Positions 35,527-43,572 of a stretch of DNA of 64,000 nt are shown piece by piece. The translations under genes were made by a program, and so were the position numbers. This DNA is from Paenibacillus sp. SC116. Lineage in GTDB: Bacteria > Bacillota > Bacilli > Paenibacillales > Paenibacillaceae. The notes under the pieces were generated by a model that searched no databases, had not been told where the DNA came from, and saw only the letters and a program-made list of their open reading frames with translations. Positions within the stretch are counted from its first letter, which is position 1. Each line of letters starts with the position of its first letter. The stretch lies in the NCBI RefSeq assembly GCF_024733555.1, contig NZ_JANIOF010000006.1, positions 186,001 through 250,000 on the forward strand, written 5' to 3'.

Positions 35527-35555
35527 ATAATATCAAAAAATGAGCAGCGATGCAA
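35527..35555 (-). promoter_or_regulatory. Promoter of tRNA-Arg
   Basis: On the minus strand TTGCAT (35555-35550), 17-bp spacer, TATTAT (35532-35527), about 20 bp before the tRNA 5' end. Confidence 0.75.
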
Positions 35556-35630
35556 CAGTTTTAGTTATCTTTTTTTCTTTCAATTTATTACAGAAGCAAA
35601 ACAGTGTAATGTCAGCAGTATCCCAGTGTA

Positions 35631-35639
35631 TGGTATAAT
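35631..35639 (+). promoter_or_regulatory. Extended -10 promoter upstream of ysoA-like gene
   Basis: TGGTATAAT: an extended -10 (TGn) directly before TATAAT at 35634-35639, 68 bp before the GTG start; no good -35. Confidence 0.55.
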
Positions 35640-35706
35640 GAACAAACCCGACAATAACGAAGGGAACCATGTGACCTGAACAGCTGACTAGCTGACAAGA
35701 AGGTAG

Positions 35707-36639
35707 GTGCTACTTATTACGGAACATAATCGATCGAAACCGAATGTCGTATTGTTTCCAAAAACATACGAGTATTATCAAATGGAACTGACGCGTATGC
35801 TGGAGTCTGAGCGCTATGCCGAGGCTGTTTCGCTGTTAAAGTTCCTATTACAATGCAGTGGAGACAATGAAGAGAGCCGTATGGAATGGCAAGCACTGCT
35901 CGAATGGCTGCTGCAAGCTTTCCCATACCTGCAAGATGAGACAGAACAACCTTCTATACATAATATTCAGCAAGCGGAAGAAGATGTGTCTGAGCAAGAT
36001 GTGGTTCGCTCACAAGTGTTAGAGAAACAGCAGATGGATGAACAATACATAGCGAAGATGCTTGAACGGTTGCAAGAAACTCCTTTTGATGAAAGAAAAT
36101 GGTTCATATTGGAGCAGCTAACTGTAGCGGAAGATGCTAACTTGAATGATGAGCTGATCTATTTATTGGAAACGAAGAAACTGCATCCCATTGTTCAGTT
36201 CGGAATTTTACAGACACTTTGCAAGCGAGGAATGACAGGTGCTGTTACCTTTTACCGTGGAAATGAGCAGTGTGTAGTAGACATTGAACATACGCCTCTC
36301 GAATATGCCTCATATCCTTCAACCTTATTAGCACCAGCAGAGCGGGTGCACGAGGTTGTTGCGCTTCGTGAACCGTCCATTGCCTACTTTGCTCAAGAAA
36401 TATGGCATCAATTTATAAAGGCTATTTATGGAACGTCGCAGTATGCTCAATTGCGCAGTGGCACAGAAGTTGAGGCGAATGCCTGGGCGGCAGCACTTCA
36501 TCGCATAGTAGCTGGGTTGCTTCAACTTCAAGAGGAAGAATCGGTAGTAAAGCAAATTTATCATATAAACAGTGATTCACGTATCGTTTATGAACAGGCA
36601 TTGCGATCATTGGCGAAGTCGTTTCGAGCAGAATCTTGA
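35707..36639 (+). CDS. YsoA-like helical-repeat protein upstream of tig
   Basis: 310 residues, all-helical, with TPR-like segments (YYQMELTRMLESERYAEAVS, LLKFLLQCSGDN) and a Gln/Glu-rich linker near 80-105. Function unknown. Bacillus subtilis has the TPR protein YsoA immediately before tig, clpX and lonB, so position supports orthology. The start is GTG 35707, which is close to the AGAAGG ahead of it, so a few residues of uncertainty remain. Likely a cytosolic adaptor for a partner protein; a proteostasis link is only suggested by position. Confidence 0.7.
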   Translation: MLLITEHNRSKPNVVLFPKTYEYYQMELTRMLESERYAEAVSLLKFLLQCSGDNEESRMEWQALLEWLLQAFPYLQDETEQPSIHNIQQAEEDVSEQDVVRSQVLEKQQMDEQYIAKMLERLQETPFDERKWFILEQLTVAEDANLNDELIYLLETKKLHPIVQFGILQTLCKRGMTGAVTFYRGNEQCVVDIEHTPLEYASYPSTLLAPAERVHEVVALREPSIAYFAQEIWHQFIKAIYGTSQYAQLRSGTEVEANAWAAALHRIVAGLLQLQEEESVVKQIYHINSDSRIVYEQALRSLAKSFRAES

Positions 36640-36699
36640 CGAATTATAGCGAGGCTTGACAACATGGCCTGAGGCACACATAATGGCAAAGGTGTTGCC

Positions 36700-36728
36700 T
36701 TGAAAAACACTATAGCTTCGGCTATAAT
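36700..36728 (+). promoter_or_regulatory. Promoter of tig with a TTCG palindrome in the spacer
   Basis: TTGAAA (36700-36705), 17-bp spacer, TATAAT (36723-36728). The spacer and -10 contain TATAGC-TTCG-GCTATA (36711-36726), a perfect 6-bp inverted repeat. Confidence 0.8.
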
Positions 36729-36798
36729 GTAATGGTTATTTCAAGAACGTGTAAGCTATGATCTAGCCATGTGATTTTTTTGGAGGGGAAGGCATAAA

Positions 36799-38079
36799 AT
36801 GAAAGCAACTTGGGAAAAAATAGAGAGTAACGTTGGTGTACTTGAAGTTGAAGTTAACGCAGAGCGTGTAACAGAAGCTTTGGATCAAGCATTTAAGAAA
36901 GTTCAGAAGCGCGCAAGCGTTCCTGGCTTCCGTAAAGGTAAAGTGCCTCGCACAATTTTCGAATCAAAATACGGTGTAGAGAGCCTATACCAAGACGCAA
37001 TCGACATCTTGCTGCCTAAAGCATACGCTGAAGCAGTTAAAGAAACAGCGATTCAACCTGTAGATCAACCAGAAGTTGATGTTGAGCAATTCGCTAAAGG
37101 CGAAACGTTCAAGTTCAAAGCTAAAGTAACTGTAAAGCCTGAAGTAAAATTGGGCGACTACAAAGGTCTTAGCGTGGAGCAACAATCCGCGGAAGTAACA
37201 GAAGAAGACATGAACGCTGAATTGGAGCGTTTGCAACAGCGTCATGCTGAGCTTGTAATCGTTGACGAAGATACTGCGAAGAGCGGTGACACAGTTGTTA
37301 TCGACTTCGAAGGATTCGTTGATGGTGAAGCATTTGAAGGTGGACAAGCAGAGCGTTACAGCTTGGAACTTGGTTCCAACTCCTTCATTCCTGGCTTCGA
37401 AGACCAATTGGTAGGTCTTGGAACTGGTGACTTCAAAGATGTTGAAGTTACATTCCCAGAACACTACCATGCTGAGAACCTTGCAGGCAAGCCTGCTCTG
37501 TTCAAAGTGAAATTGCATGAAATCAAGCGCAAGCAGCTTCCAGTATTGGATGATGAGTTCGCTAAAGATGTGAGCGAGTTCGAAACGCTTGATGAGTACA
37601 AAGCTGATTTGAGCAAGCAGCTTCAAGAACGCAAAGACCGTGAAGCAGCAGCAGCACGTGAAGCAGCAGTAGTTGAAGCAGTATCTGCTAAAGCTGAAGT
37701 TGAGATTCCACGTTCCATGATCGAATCCGAGATTCAACACATGGTTAAAGATCTTGACAACCGTCTGCGCATGCAAGGTATGAACATGGATATGTTCTTG
37801 ACTCTTTCTGGACAAACAATTGCTGACCTTCGTGAGCAAATGCAGAATGAAGCAGACGTTCGTGTGAAAAACAACCTCGTTCTTGAGCAAGTTGCGAAGG
37901 CTGAAAGCCTTGCTGTCTCTGATGAAGAGCTAGCAGAAGAGCTTGAAAAGATGGGACAAGCTTACCAACGTCCTGCGGATGAGATCCGTACGATCTTGGA
38001 GAAGAATGGTACTATCAACAACCTTCGTGAGGAAGCGCTGCTCCGCAAGACAATCAAGTTTCTTGCTGACAACAACTAA
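36799..38079 (+). CDS. tig: Trigger factor
   Basis: Ribosome-associated chaperone with peptidyl-prolyl isomerase activity, 426 residues. The N-terminal ribosome-binding domain has the loop PGFRKGKVPRTIFESKYG (about 42-59, core GFRKGKVP). The FKBP-type domain spans roughly 150-245 (SGDTVVIDFEGFVDG, YSLELGSNSFIPGFEDQLVG, VTFPEHYHAENLAGKPALFK). The C-terminal arms are helical with an Ala/Glu-rich stretch. GGAGGGGAAGG precedes the ATG. Own promoter upstream and strong terminator downstream, so it is monocistronic. Codon use is strongly biased, as expected for an abundant protein. Confidence 0.98.
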   Translation: MKATWEKIESNVGVLEVEVNAERVTEALDQAFKKVQKRASVPGFRKGKVPRTIFESKYGVESLYQDAIDILLPKAYAEAVKETAIQPVDQPEVDVEQFAKGETFKFKAKVTVKPEVKLGDYKGLSVEQQSAEVTEEDMNAELERLQQRHAELVIVDEDTAKSGDTVVIDFEGFVDGEAFEGGQAERYSLELGSNSFIPGFEDQLVGLGTGDFKDVEVTFPEHYHAENLAGKPALFKVKLHEIKRKQLPVLDDEFAKDVSEFETLDEYKADLSKQLQERKDREAAAAREAAVVEAVSAKAEVEIPRSMIESEIQHMVKDLDNRLRMQGMNMDMFLTLSGQTIADLREQMQNEADVRVKNNLVLEQVAKAESLAVSDEELAEELEKMGQAYQRPADEIRTILEKNGTINNLREEALLRKTIKFLADNN

Positions 38080-38117
38080 TCACATACAAGTTGAGGGTTA
38101 AACCTCGGCACAACATG

Positions 38118-38156
38118 ACAAGGCACGTCAATCACGTATTGCGTGCCTTGTTTTTC
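38118..38156 (+). terminator. Terminator after tig
   Basis: ACAAGGCACG (38118-38127) pairs perfectly with CGTGCCTTGT (38142-38151) then TTTTCC. An open frame of 69 codons overlapping it (38091) is not considered a gene. The rest of the gap 38157-38442 carries the clpP promoter and nothing else recognised. Confidence 0.88.
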
Positions 38157-38375
38157 CTCCTTTTTATAGGCGCTTCTCCTAATGAGTATGTACAGCGTCT
38201 TTTACCATATCGTTTGACTCCATTGAAAACAGTGTACATATTTAATACGTTCTTGCTTCATGAACAAACCATGAATATCGCTGGATGTTCCGCCAGTTGA
38301 GCAATTCCTTTGTACTTTTGAGGAATGAGACTAAATACATAACATAGCGTCATACACTGTAATAACGGTGTGAAT

Positions 38376-38404
38376 ATGACATTGATTACGGAACGTGATA
38401 AAAT
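38376..38404 (+). promoter_or_regulatory. Promoter of clpP
   Basis: ATGACA (38376-38381), 17-bp spacer, TAAAAT (38399-38404), 38 bp before the ATG. No CtsR heptad repeat (GGTCAAA) was found nearby, unlike the Bacillus clpP promoter. Confidence 0.7.
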
Positions 38405-38442
38405 AAGCTAGTATAGCCTGATAAAGAAAAGAGGTCGGTACC

Positions 38443-39036
38443 ATGAATTTGATTCCTATGGTCATCGAGCAGACCAATCGGGGCGAACGCTCATACGACA
38501 TTTACTCCCGATTACTGAAAGACCGCATCATCTTCCTAGGAAGCGCAATTGATGATGATGTTGCTAATAGCATTATTGCTCAATTGTTGTTCTTGGAAGC
38601 AGACGATCCAGAAAAGGATATTCACTTATACATCAACTCTCCGGGTGGTTCAGTTACGGCTGGGCTTGGTATATTGGATACAATGCAACATATTAAGCCT
38701 GACGTATCTACAATCTGTGTGGGGATGGCTGCAAGCATGGGCTCGTTGCTGCTTACAGCAGGAGCGCCTGGCAAACGCTTTGCGTTGCCTAATGCCGAAG
38801 TAATGATACACCAACCGCTTGGTGGTGTTCGTGGGCAGGCTACAGATATTAAAATTCATGCGGATTGGATCATTAAGACGAAGCAGAAGCTGAATCAGAT
38901 CTATGTTGACCGTACAGGCCAACCGTATGATAAGATTGACCGCGATACAGATCGCGATTACTTTATGAGTGCGGATGAAGCGAAAGACTACGGCCTTGTA
39001 GATGCTGTAATTCATTCCGGCACAGCTTTGAAGTAA
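38443..39036 (+). CDS. clpP: ATP-dependent Clp protease proteolytic subunit ClpP
   Basis: Serine protease tetradecamer that degrades proteins fed by ClpX or ClpC. 197 residues with the full catalytic triad Ser98 (MAASMGSLL), His123 (MIHQPLGG) and Asp172 (DRDYFMS), and the N-terminal [11 protein letters not shown] with the propeptide-free processing region. Residue numbers are as in well-studied ClpPs. It is directly followed by clpX (13 bp). Bacillus subtilis keeps clpP elsewhere, so this clpP-clpX pairing is a lineage difference. Confidence 0.97.
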   Translation: MNLIPMVIEQTNRGERSYDIYSRLLKDRIIFLGSAIDDDVANSIIAQLLFLEADDPEKDIHLYINSPGGSVTAGLGILDTMQHIKPDVSTICVGMAASMGSLLLTAGAPGKRFALPNAEVMIHQPLGGVRGQATDIKIHADWIIKTKQKLNQIYVDRTGQPYDKIDRDTDRDYFMSADEAKDYGLVDAVIHSGTALK

Positions 39037-39049
39037 GGAGGGAAGCGCA

Positions 39050-40303
39050 TTGTTCAAATTTAATGAAGAAAAAGGCCAGTTGAAATGCTCCTTCTGCGGA
39101 AAGTCTCAAGAACAAGTACGCAAGTTGGTAGCGGGTCCTGGTGTATATATTTGTGATGAGTGCATCGAGCTTTGCAATGAAATTGTAGAAGAAGAGCTCG
39201 GTCATGAAGAAGAGGTTGATCTCAAGGATATTCCGAAACCAAAGGAAATTCGGGGGATTTTGGATCAATATGTTATTGGTCAAGATCAAGCGAAGAAATC
39301 TTTGTCTGTGGCAGTATATAACCACTACAAGCGCATTAACACCCAAAGCAAGATTGAGGATGTTGAGCTGAATAAGAGTAATATTTTGCTCGTAGGTCCT
39401 ACTGGTTCTGGTAAGACATTGCTTGCGCAAACGATGGCTAAGATTCTTAACGTACCATTTGCTATCGCAGATGCAACTTCTTTGACTGAAGCAGGTTATG
39501 TAGGTGAGGATGTTGAAAACATCCTATTGAAGCTTATCCAAGCTGCAGACTACGATGTTGAGAAGGCTGAACGAGGCATTATTTACATCGATGAGATTGA
39601 TAAGGTTGCTCGTAAATCCGAGAACCCATCTATCACTCGTGACGTTTCTGGTGAAGGCGTACAGCAGGCATTGCTGAAAATTCTTGAAGGAACAGTTGCT
39701 TCTGTGCCACCGCAAGGCGGTCGCAAGCATCCACATCAAGAATTCATCCAGATTGATACAACAAATATTTTGTTTATCTGCGGTGGAGCATTTGATGGTC
39801 TAGAACAATTAATCAAGCGCCGCGTAGGTAAGAAAATTATCGGTTTCAACGCAGCAGAAGGCGGACAAAAGGATCTCAAACCGGGTGAATATTTGTCCAT
39901 GACGTTGCCAGAAGACTTGCTGAAATTCGGTCTAATCCCTGAATTCGTAGGTCGTCTACCGGTAATCTCTACATTGGAGCCGTTGGATGAAGAAACGCTT
40001 GTGCGTATTTTGAGCGAGCCTAAGAACGCTTTGACGAAGCAGTATCAGAAGCTGTTGGAAATGGACAATGTGAAGCTTGAGTTCGAAGCAGGTGCATTGG
40101 AAGCTATTTCTCGCGAAGCGATCAAGCGAAACACAGGTGCACGCGGACTACGCGCGATTATTGAAGGAATTATGCTGGATGTCATGTATGAAGTGCCATC
40201 CCGTGACGATATTACAACTTGTGTCATTACAGAACAAGTTGTGCGTGAACGTATCATTCCGGAACTAACAACGGATCAGAAGAAAAAGGAAGAGAGCGCA
40301 TAA
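39050..40303 (+). CDS. clpX: ClpX ATPase, specificity subunit of ClpXP
   Basis: AAA+ unfoldase of 417 residues. The N-terminal zinc-binding domain has CSFC (Cys13, Cys16) and CDEC (Cys35, Cys38). Walker A GPTGSGKT at 116-123, Walker [10 protein letters not shown], the pore loop GYVG and the ClpP-docking IGF loop ([12 protein letters not shown]) are all present. The start is TTG 39050, about 7 nt after AAGGAGGGAAG, directly behind clpP. Expected to be co-transcribed with clpP. Confidence 0.98.
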   Translation: MFKFNEEKGQLKCSFCGKSQEQVRKLVAGPGVYICDECIELCNEIVEEELGHEEEVDLKDIPKPKEIRGILDQYVIGQDQAKKSLSVAVYNHYKRINTQSKIEDVELNKSNILLVGPTGSGKTLLAQTMAKILNVPFAIADATSLTEAGYVGEDVENILLKLIQAADYDVEKAERGIIYIDEIDKVARKSENPSITRDVSGEGVQQALLKILEGTVASVPPQGGRKHPHQEFIQIDTTNILFICGGAFDGLEQLIKRRVGKKIIGFNAAEGGQKDLKPGEYLSMTLPEDLLKFGLIPEFVGRLPVISTLEPLDEETLVRILSEPKNALTKQYQKLLEMDNVKLEFEAGALEAISREAIKRNTGARGLRAIIEGIMLDVMYEVPSRDDITTCVITEQVVRERIIPELTTDQKKKEESA

Positions 40304-40372
40304 TAACGCTTGAATCTAGCAGGGGCAGCCGCCTGTACAGCGAGTGTGAATGAATAGGTGGTTGTCCAAGCT

Positions 40373-40396
40373 AAAGCGCCGCTAGGCGCTTTTCCG
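40373..40396 (+). terminator. Hairpin between clpX and ispG, weak terminator
   Basis: AAAGCGCC (40373-40380) pairs with GGCGCTTT (40385-40392), 4-nt loop, followed only by TCCGTTG. A terminator of low strength or an attenuator. Confidence 0.55.
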
Positions 40397-40424
40397 TTGT
40401 TATCCGAATTGGGAGAGAATAAAC

Positions 40425-41525
40425 ATGTATCTACGACATCAGACAAGACCTGTACAAGTCGGGAATGTAACGATTGGTGGTAATAACGAGGTCATCATTC
40501 AAAGTATGTGTACGACGAAGACGGCAGACGTTGAAGCGACCGTTGCTGAGATTCTCCGATTGGAGGAGGCAGGGTGTCAAGTCGTACGCGTTACCGTGAA
40601 CAATGAAGAAGCGGCAGATGCGATTAAAGAGATTAAGAAGCGTATCAATATTCCGCTGGTTGCGGATATTCACTTCGATTATCGCTTGGCGCTTAAAGCG
40701 ATTGAAAACGGCATCGACAAGGTACGTATCAATCCTGGTAACATTGGCCGTCGTGAGAAGGTTGAGGCGGTTGTAAAAGCGTGTAAAGAACGTGGAATTC
40801 CGATTCGTATCGGTGTAAATGCCGGCTCATTGGAAAATCATTTGCTAGAGAAATACGGATACCCTACGCCTGAAGCTATGGTTGAAAGTGCATTGTTCCA
40901 CATTGGCATTCTTGAGGAGTTGGATTTCCACGATATTATCGTATCCTTGAAGGCTTCTGATGTACCGATGGCAATTGCCGCTTATTCCAAAGCTGCCGAA
41001 GTAATTAAGTATCCACTTCACTTGGGAATTACTGAAGCAGGAACGCTGTTCTCGGGAACATGTAAGAGTGCCGCGGGAATTGGAGCTTTGTTATCCTTGG
41101 GACTGGGTTCAACTGTTCGTATCAGCTTAAGTGCAGATCCGGTAGAGGAAGTAAAGGTGGCGCGTGAGATTCTTAAATCATTCGGTTTGATTTCGAATGC
41201 AGCTACACTTGTATCCTGTCCGACATGTGGACGCTTGGATATCGATTTGTTCTCCATCGCGAATGAGGTGGAAGAGTACATTGCAAACGTTAAGGTGCCG
41301 ATTAAAGTATCCGTGCTTGGCTGTGCTGTAAATGGTCCTGGTGAAGCGCGTGAAGCTGATATTGGGATTGCTGGTGCAAGAGGGGAAGGGTTATTGTTCC
41401 GCTATGGCCAAATGATACGCAAAGTACCTGAAGCTGATATGGTTGAAGAGTTAAAAAAGGAAATTGACATTATCGTAGCCGAATATGAGCGTACAGGTAA
41501 AATCCCTGGACGTGAAAGACATTAA
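40425..41525 (+). CDS. ispG: IspG (GcpE), 4-hydroxy-3-methylbut-2-enyl diphosphate synthase
   Basis: Penultimate enzyme of the MEP isoprenoid pathway: reduces MEcPP to HMBPP using a [4Fe-4S] cluster and a flavodoxin-type donor. 366 residues with the short-form TIM barrel ([43 protein letters not shown]) and the cluster cysteines C265 and C268 (SCPTCGR) and C300 ([11 protein letters not shown]). AGAGAATAAAC precedes the ATG. The gene lies between clpX and the symporter, inside what in Bacillus subtilis is an unbroken clpX-lonB run. Confidence 0.96.
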   Translation: MYLRHQTRPVQVGNVTIGGNNEVIIQSMCTTKTADVEATVAEILRLEEAGCQVVRVTVNNEEAADAIKEIKKRINIPLVADIHFDYRLALKAIENGIDKVRINPGNIGRREKVEAVVKACKERGIPIRIGVNAGSLENHLLEKYGYPTPEAMVESALFHIGILEELDFHDIIVSLKASDVPMAIAAYSKAAEVIKYPLHLGITEAGTLFSGTCKSAAGIGALLSLGLGSTVRISLSADPVEEVKVAREILKSFGLISNAATLVSCPTCGRLDIDLFSIANEVEEYIANVKVPIKVSVLGCAVNGPGEAREADIGIAGARGEGLLFRYGQMIRKVPEADMVEELKKEIDIIVAEYERTGKIPGRERH

Positions 41526-41562
41526 CAGAAAAGGGTGCATTGTGCACCTAGTTTGTTAGAGG

Positions 41563-41609
41563 ACAGGCCGTGCACTGTGAATTTTACAGTTGTACGGCTT
41601 GTTTATTTT
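41563..41609 (+). terminator. Terminator after ispG
   Basis: ACAGGCCGT (41563-41571) pairs with ACGGCTTGT (41594-41602, one wobble) around an inner CTGT/ACAG stem, then TTATTTT. A small GGTGCA/TGCACC hairpin (41534-41548) precedes it. Confidence 0.65.
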
Positions 41610-41648
41610 GATTCATTTCGGTAATAGAAAGTTGTTTCTGGTATCATT

Positions 41649-41665
41649 TGTTAGGTTAATTAACA
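41649..41665. promoter_or_regulatory. GlnR/TnrA box 1
   Basis: TGTTAGGTTAATTAACA is a perfect TGTnA-N7-TnACA site, the consensus of the nitrogen regulators GlnR and TnrA, located about 280 bp before the symporter start. Its surroundings (41640-41930) are very AT-rich. Confidence 0.75.
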
Positions 41666-41851
41666 TATATAGCATCATTGAGTGAGTAAAAAAGGCATAA
41701 AGAAGCTCATAATAAGGAGTGTTCTCTGCCTTTGGGTGTGCAAATATAACAAGATAGGCATAAATTTAACACTATATTTCAAGAAAATGCTGCTAATGAT
41801 TAATAAATTCTATCATATTCATTACTTTTATTTATTTTACTTTATTAAAGG

Positions 41852-41904
41852 ATCAGGTAAAATTAATTTAAAAGTTATGTTAAGAAAGTTAACATATACC
41901 TGAT
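41852..41904 (+). promoter_or_regulatory. Long hairpin overlapping GlnR box 2 in the symporter leader
   Basis: ATCAGGTA (41852-41859) pairs with TACCTGAT (41897-41904), enclosing TATGTTAA / TTAACATA (41876-41883, 41889-41896). The 3' strand is continuous; the 5' strand has a 16-nt AT-rich bulge. It ends 39 bp before the chosen start of the symporter and contains box 2. Confidence 0.6.
41878..41894. promoter_or_regulatory. GlnR/TnrA box 2
   Basis: TGTTAAGAAAGTTAACA is a second perfect TGTnA-N7-TnACA site, 229 bp from the first and 49 bp before the symporter ATG. A downstream site of this kind would act as a repressor site. Confidence 0.78.
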
Positions 41905-41943
41905 TCATCCAGAAAAATGTCAACAAGAGAAAGGGTGCGATAT

Positions 41944-43380
41944 ATGTTAGACACTTTGGAATCATGGATTGTTCTATTTAATGATAAATGGTACCTGATG
42001 CTGATCTTTATTCTAGTCGGTGCAGGACTATGGTTTTCTTTCAACACTGGGTTCATTCAAGTGCGAACCGTTAAGGAAATTTTCCGACTATTCAAGGTTC
42101 GTGAACGAAACCCTAATGATAATGAAGAAGATACGACAACACCTAATAAGAAAAGTGGAGTATCCTCTTTCCAAGCATTTGCCATGAGTACAGCATCACG
42201 AGTTGGTATCGGTAACTTAGCTGGCGTTGCAATTGCAATTAAGACAGGTGGTCCTGGAGCAGTATTTTGGATGTGGGTTATTGCCATCATCGGAGCTTCC
42301 TCTGCATTTATTGAATCTACATTAGCCCAAGTGTACAAAGTTAAAGACGGAAAGGCATTCCGTGGCGGTCCAGCTTACTATATGGAAAAAGCGCTTAATG
42401 CGCGTTGGCTCGGCATCGTGTTTGCTGTTCTCATTATGGTCACTTATGGCTTCGTGTTTAACTCGGTGCAGGCGAATACAGTAACAGCTGCTTTCAGTGA
42501 TTTGTTTACCATTGAGCCAATAACAATGGGTATCATTTTGGCTGTTATTACGATGATTACGATCTTTGGCGGCGTACAGCGTATTGCAAAAGTATCTGCT
42601 ACGGTCGTACCGATTATGGCATTAGCGTACATCGGAATTGCGCTTTATATTGTTGCGATGAACTATACACAAATTCCTGCCGTATTTAGCTCCATCATTA
42701 TGAATGCGTTTGGCTGGGAAGAAGCAGTTGGCGGTGGTATCGGTGCTGCAATCATGAACGGTATCAAACGAGGCTTGTTCTCGAATGAAGCCGGTATGGG
42801 TAGTGCTCCAAATGCTGCGGCAACGGCAACAGTTAGTCATCCAGTTAAGCAAGGTATTATTCAATCCTTTGGTGTATTTGTAGATACATTGCTTGTGTGC
42901 AGCTCGACTGCATTTATTATCTTGTTCTCTGGTGCACATTTGTCCACAGAAACAGATGGTATTCAATTGACTCAAGTTGCATTAGCGTCACAAATTGGTC
43001 CATGGGCAGAATACTTCATCGCGTTTGCGATCTTCCTGTTCGCGTTCACTTCGTTAATAGGTAACTACTATTACGGACAAAGTAACATCGAGTTCATTAC
43101 AAAGAAAAAAGGTTGGTTGCTCACGTATCGTGTTGTTGTAGTAGCAATGGTCCTCGTGGGTTCAGTCGCAAAAATTTCTTTGGTTTGGAACTTGGCTGAT
43201 ACGTTTATGGGCTTCATGGCGTTTATTAACCTTATTGCTATCTTGCTGCTCGGTAAAGTGGCATTTAAAGTGTTGGAAGATTATAATCGTCAGCGTAAGG
43301 CTGGTAAAGAGCCTGTATTCTATGCAGACTCGATCCCTGGCCTCAAACATGCAGATTGTTGGGAACGCAAGAAAGTATAA
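41944..43380 (+). CDS. alsT: Alanine/glycine:cation symporter family (AGCS) protein, AlsT-like
   Basis: About 478 residues, predominantly hydrophobic with roughly ten membrane helices. Family features: SSFQAFAMSTASRVGIGNLAGVA (helix 2 signature; core STASRVGIGNLAGV), FRGGPAYYMEKAL, and GLFSNEAGMGSAPNAAATA, the AGCS motif. It imports alanine, glycine or glutamine with Na+ or H+. Bacillus subtilis alsT is a TnrA target, which matches the two GlnR/TnrA boxes upstream, and the name is chosen on that basis. ATG 41944 lies 6 nt after AAAGGGTG; the alternative ATG 41917 has no ribosome binding site. Confidence 0.9.
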   Translation: MLDTLESWIVLFNDKWYLMLIFILVGAGLWFSFNTGFIQVRTVKEIFRLFKVRERNPNDNEEDTTTPNKKSGVSSFQAFAMSTASRVGIGNLAGVAIAIKTGGPGAVFWMWVIAIIGASSAFIESTLAQVYKVKDGKAFRGGPAYYMEKALNARWLGIVFAVLIMVTYGFVFNSVQANTVTAAFSDLFTIEPITMGIILAVITMITIFGGVQRIAKVSATVVPIMALAYIGIALYIVAMNYTQIPAVFSSIIMNAFGWEEAVGGGIGAAIMNGIKRGLFSNEAGMGSAPNAAATATVSHPVKQGIIQSFGVFVDTLLVCSSTAFIILFSGAHLSTETDGIQLTQVALASQIGPWAEYFIAFAIFLFAFTSLIGNYYYGQSNIEFITKKKGWLLTYRVVVVAMVLVGSVAKISLVWNLADTFMGFMAFINLIAILLLGKVAFKVLEDYNRQRKAGKEPVFYADSIPGLKHADCWERKKV

Positions 43381-43441
43381 ATGATTGAAACAATTACAAT
43401 TTCATTGTGTGAATAATGAGATATTCGCATGACTTATAAGG

Positions 43442-43492
43442 AATCCGGTGAAGGGCAATACTACCAAGTATTGAACTACACCGGATTTTTTG
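43442..43492 (+). terminator. Rho-independent terminator after alsT
   Basis: AATCCGGTG (43442-43450) pairs with CACCGGATT (43479-43487), and inside it CAATACT pairs with AGTATTG; TTTTT follows. Confidence 0.92.
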
Positions 43493-43572
43493 TATGCCGT
43501 GAAATGGGTCTTGAGTTGTTCAGTGTGCTGCAAAAGAGCTTGCGAACATGCACTTAAAGGAGGAGTAACACG

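Noticed and set aside
38091-38300. 69-codon frame after tig
   Set aside because: It overlaps the tig terminator, has no ribosome binding site and a non-protein-like composition.
38350-38442. CtsR operator at the clpP promoter
   Set aside because: No GGTCAAA heptad or tandem copy could be found on either strand.
41682-41903. 73-codon frame in the alsT upstream region
   Set aside because: Very AT-rich Lys/Ile/Tyr/Phe composition without a family signature, and it overlaps GlnR box 2 and the leader hairpin.
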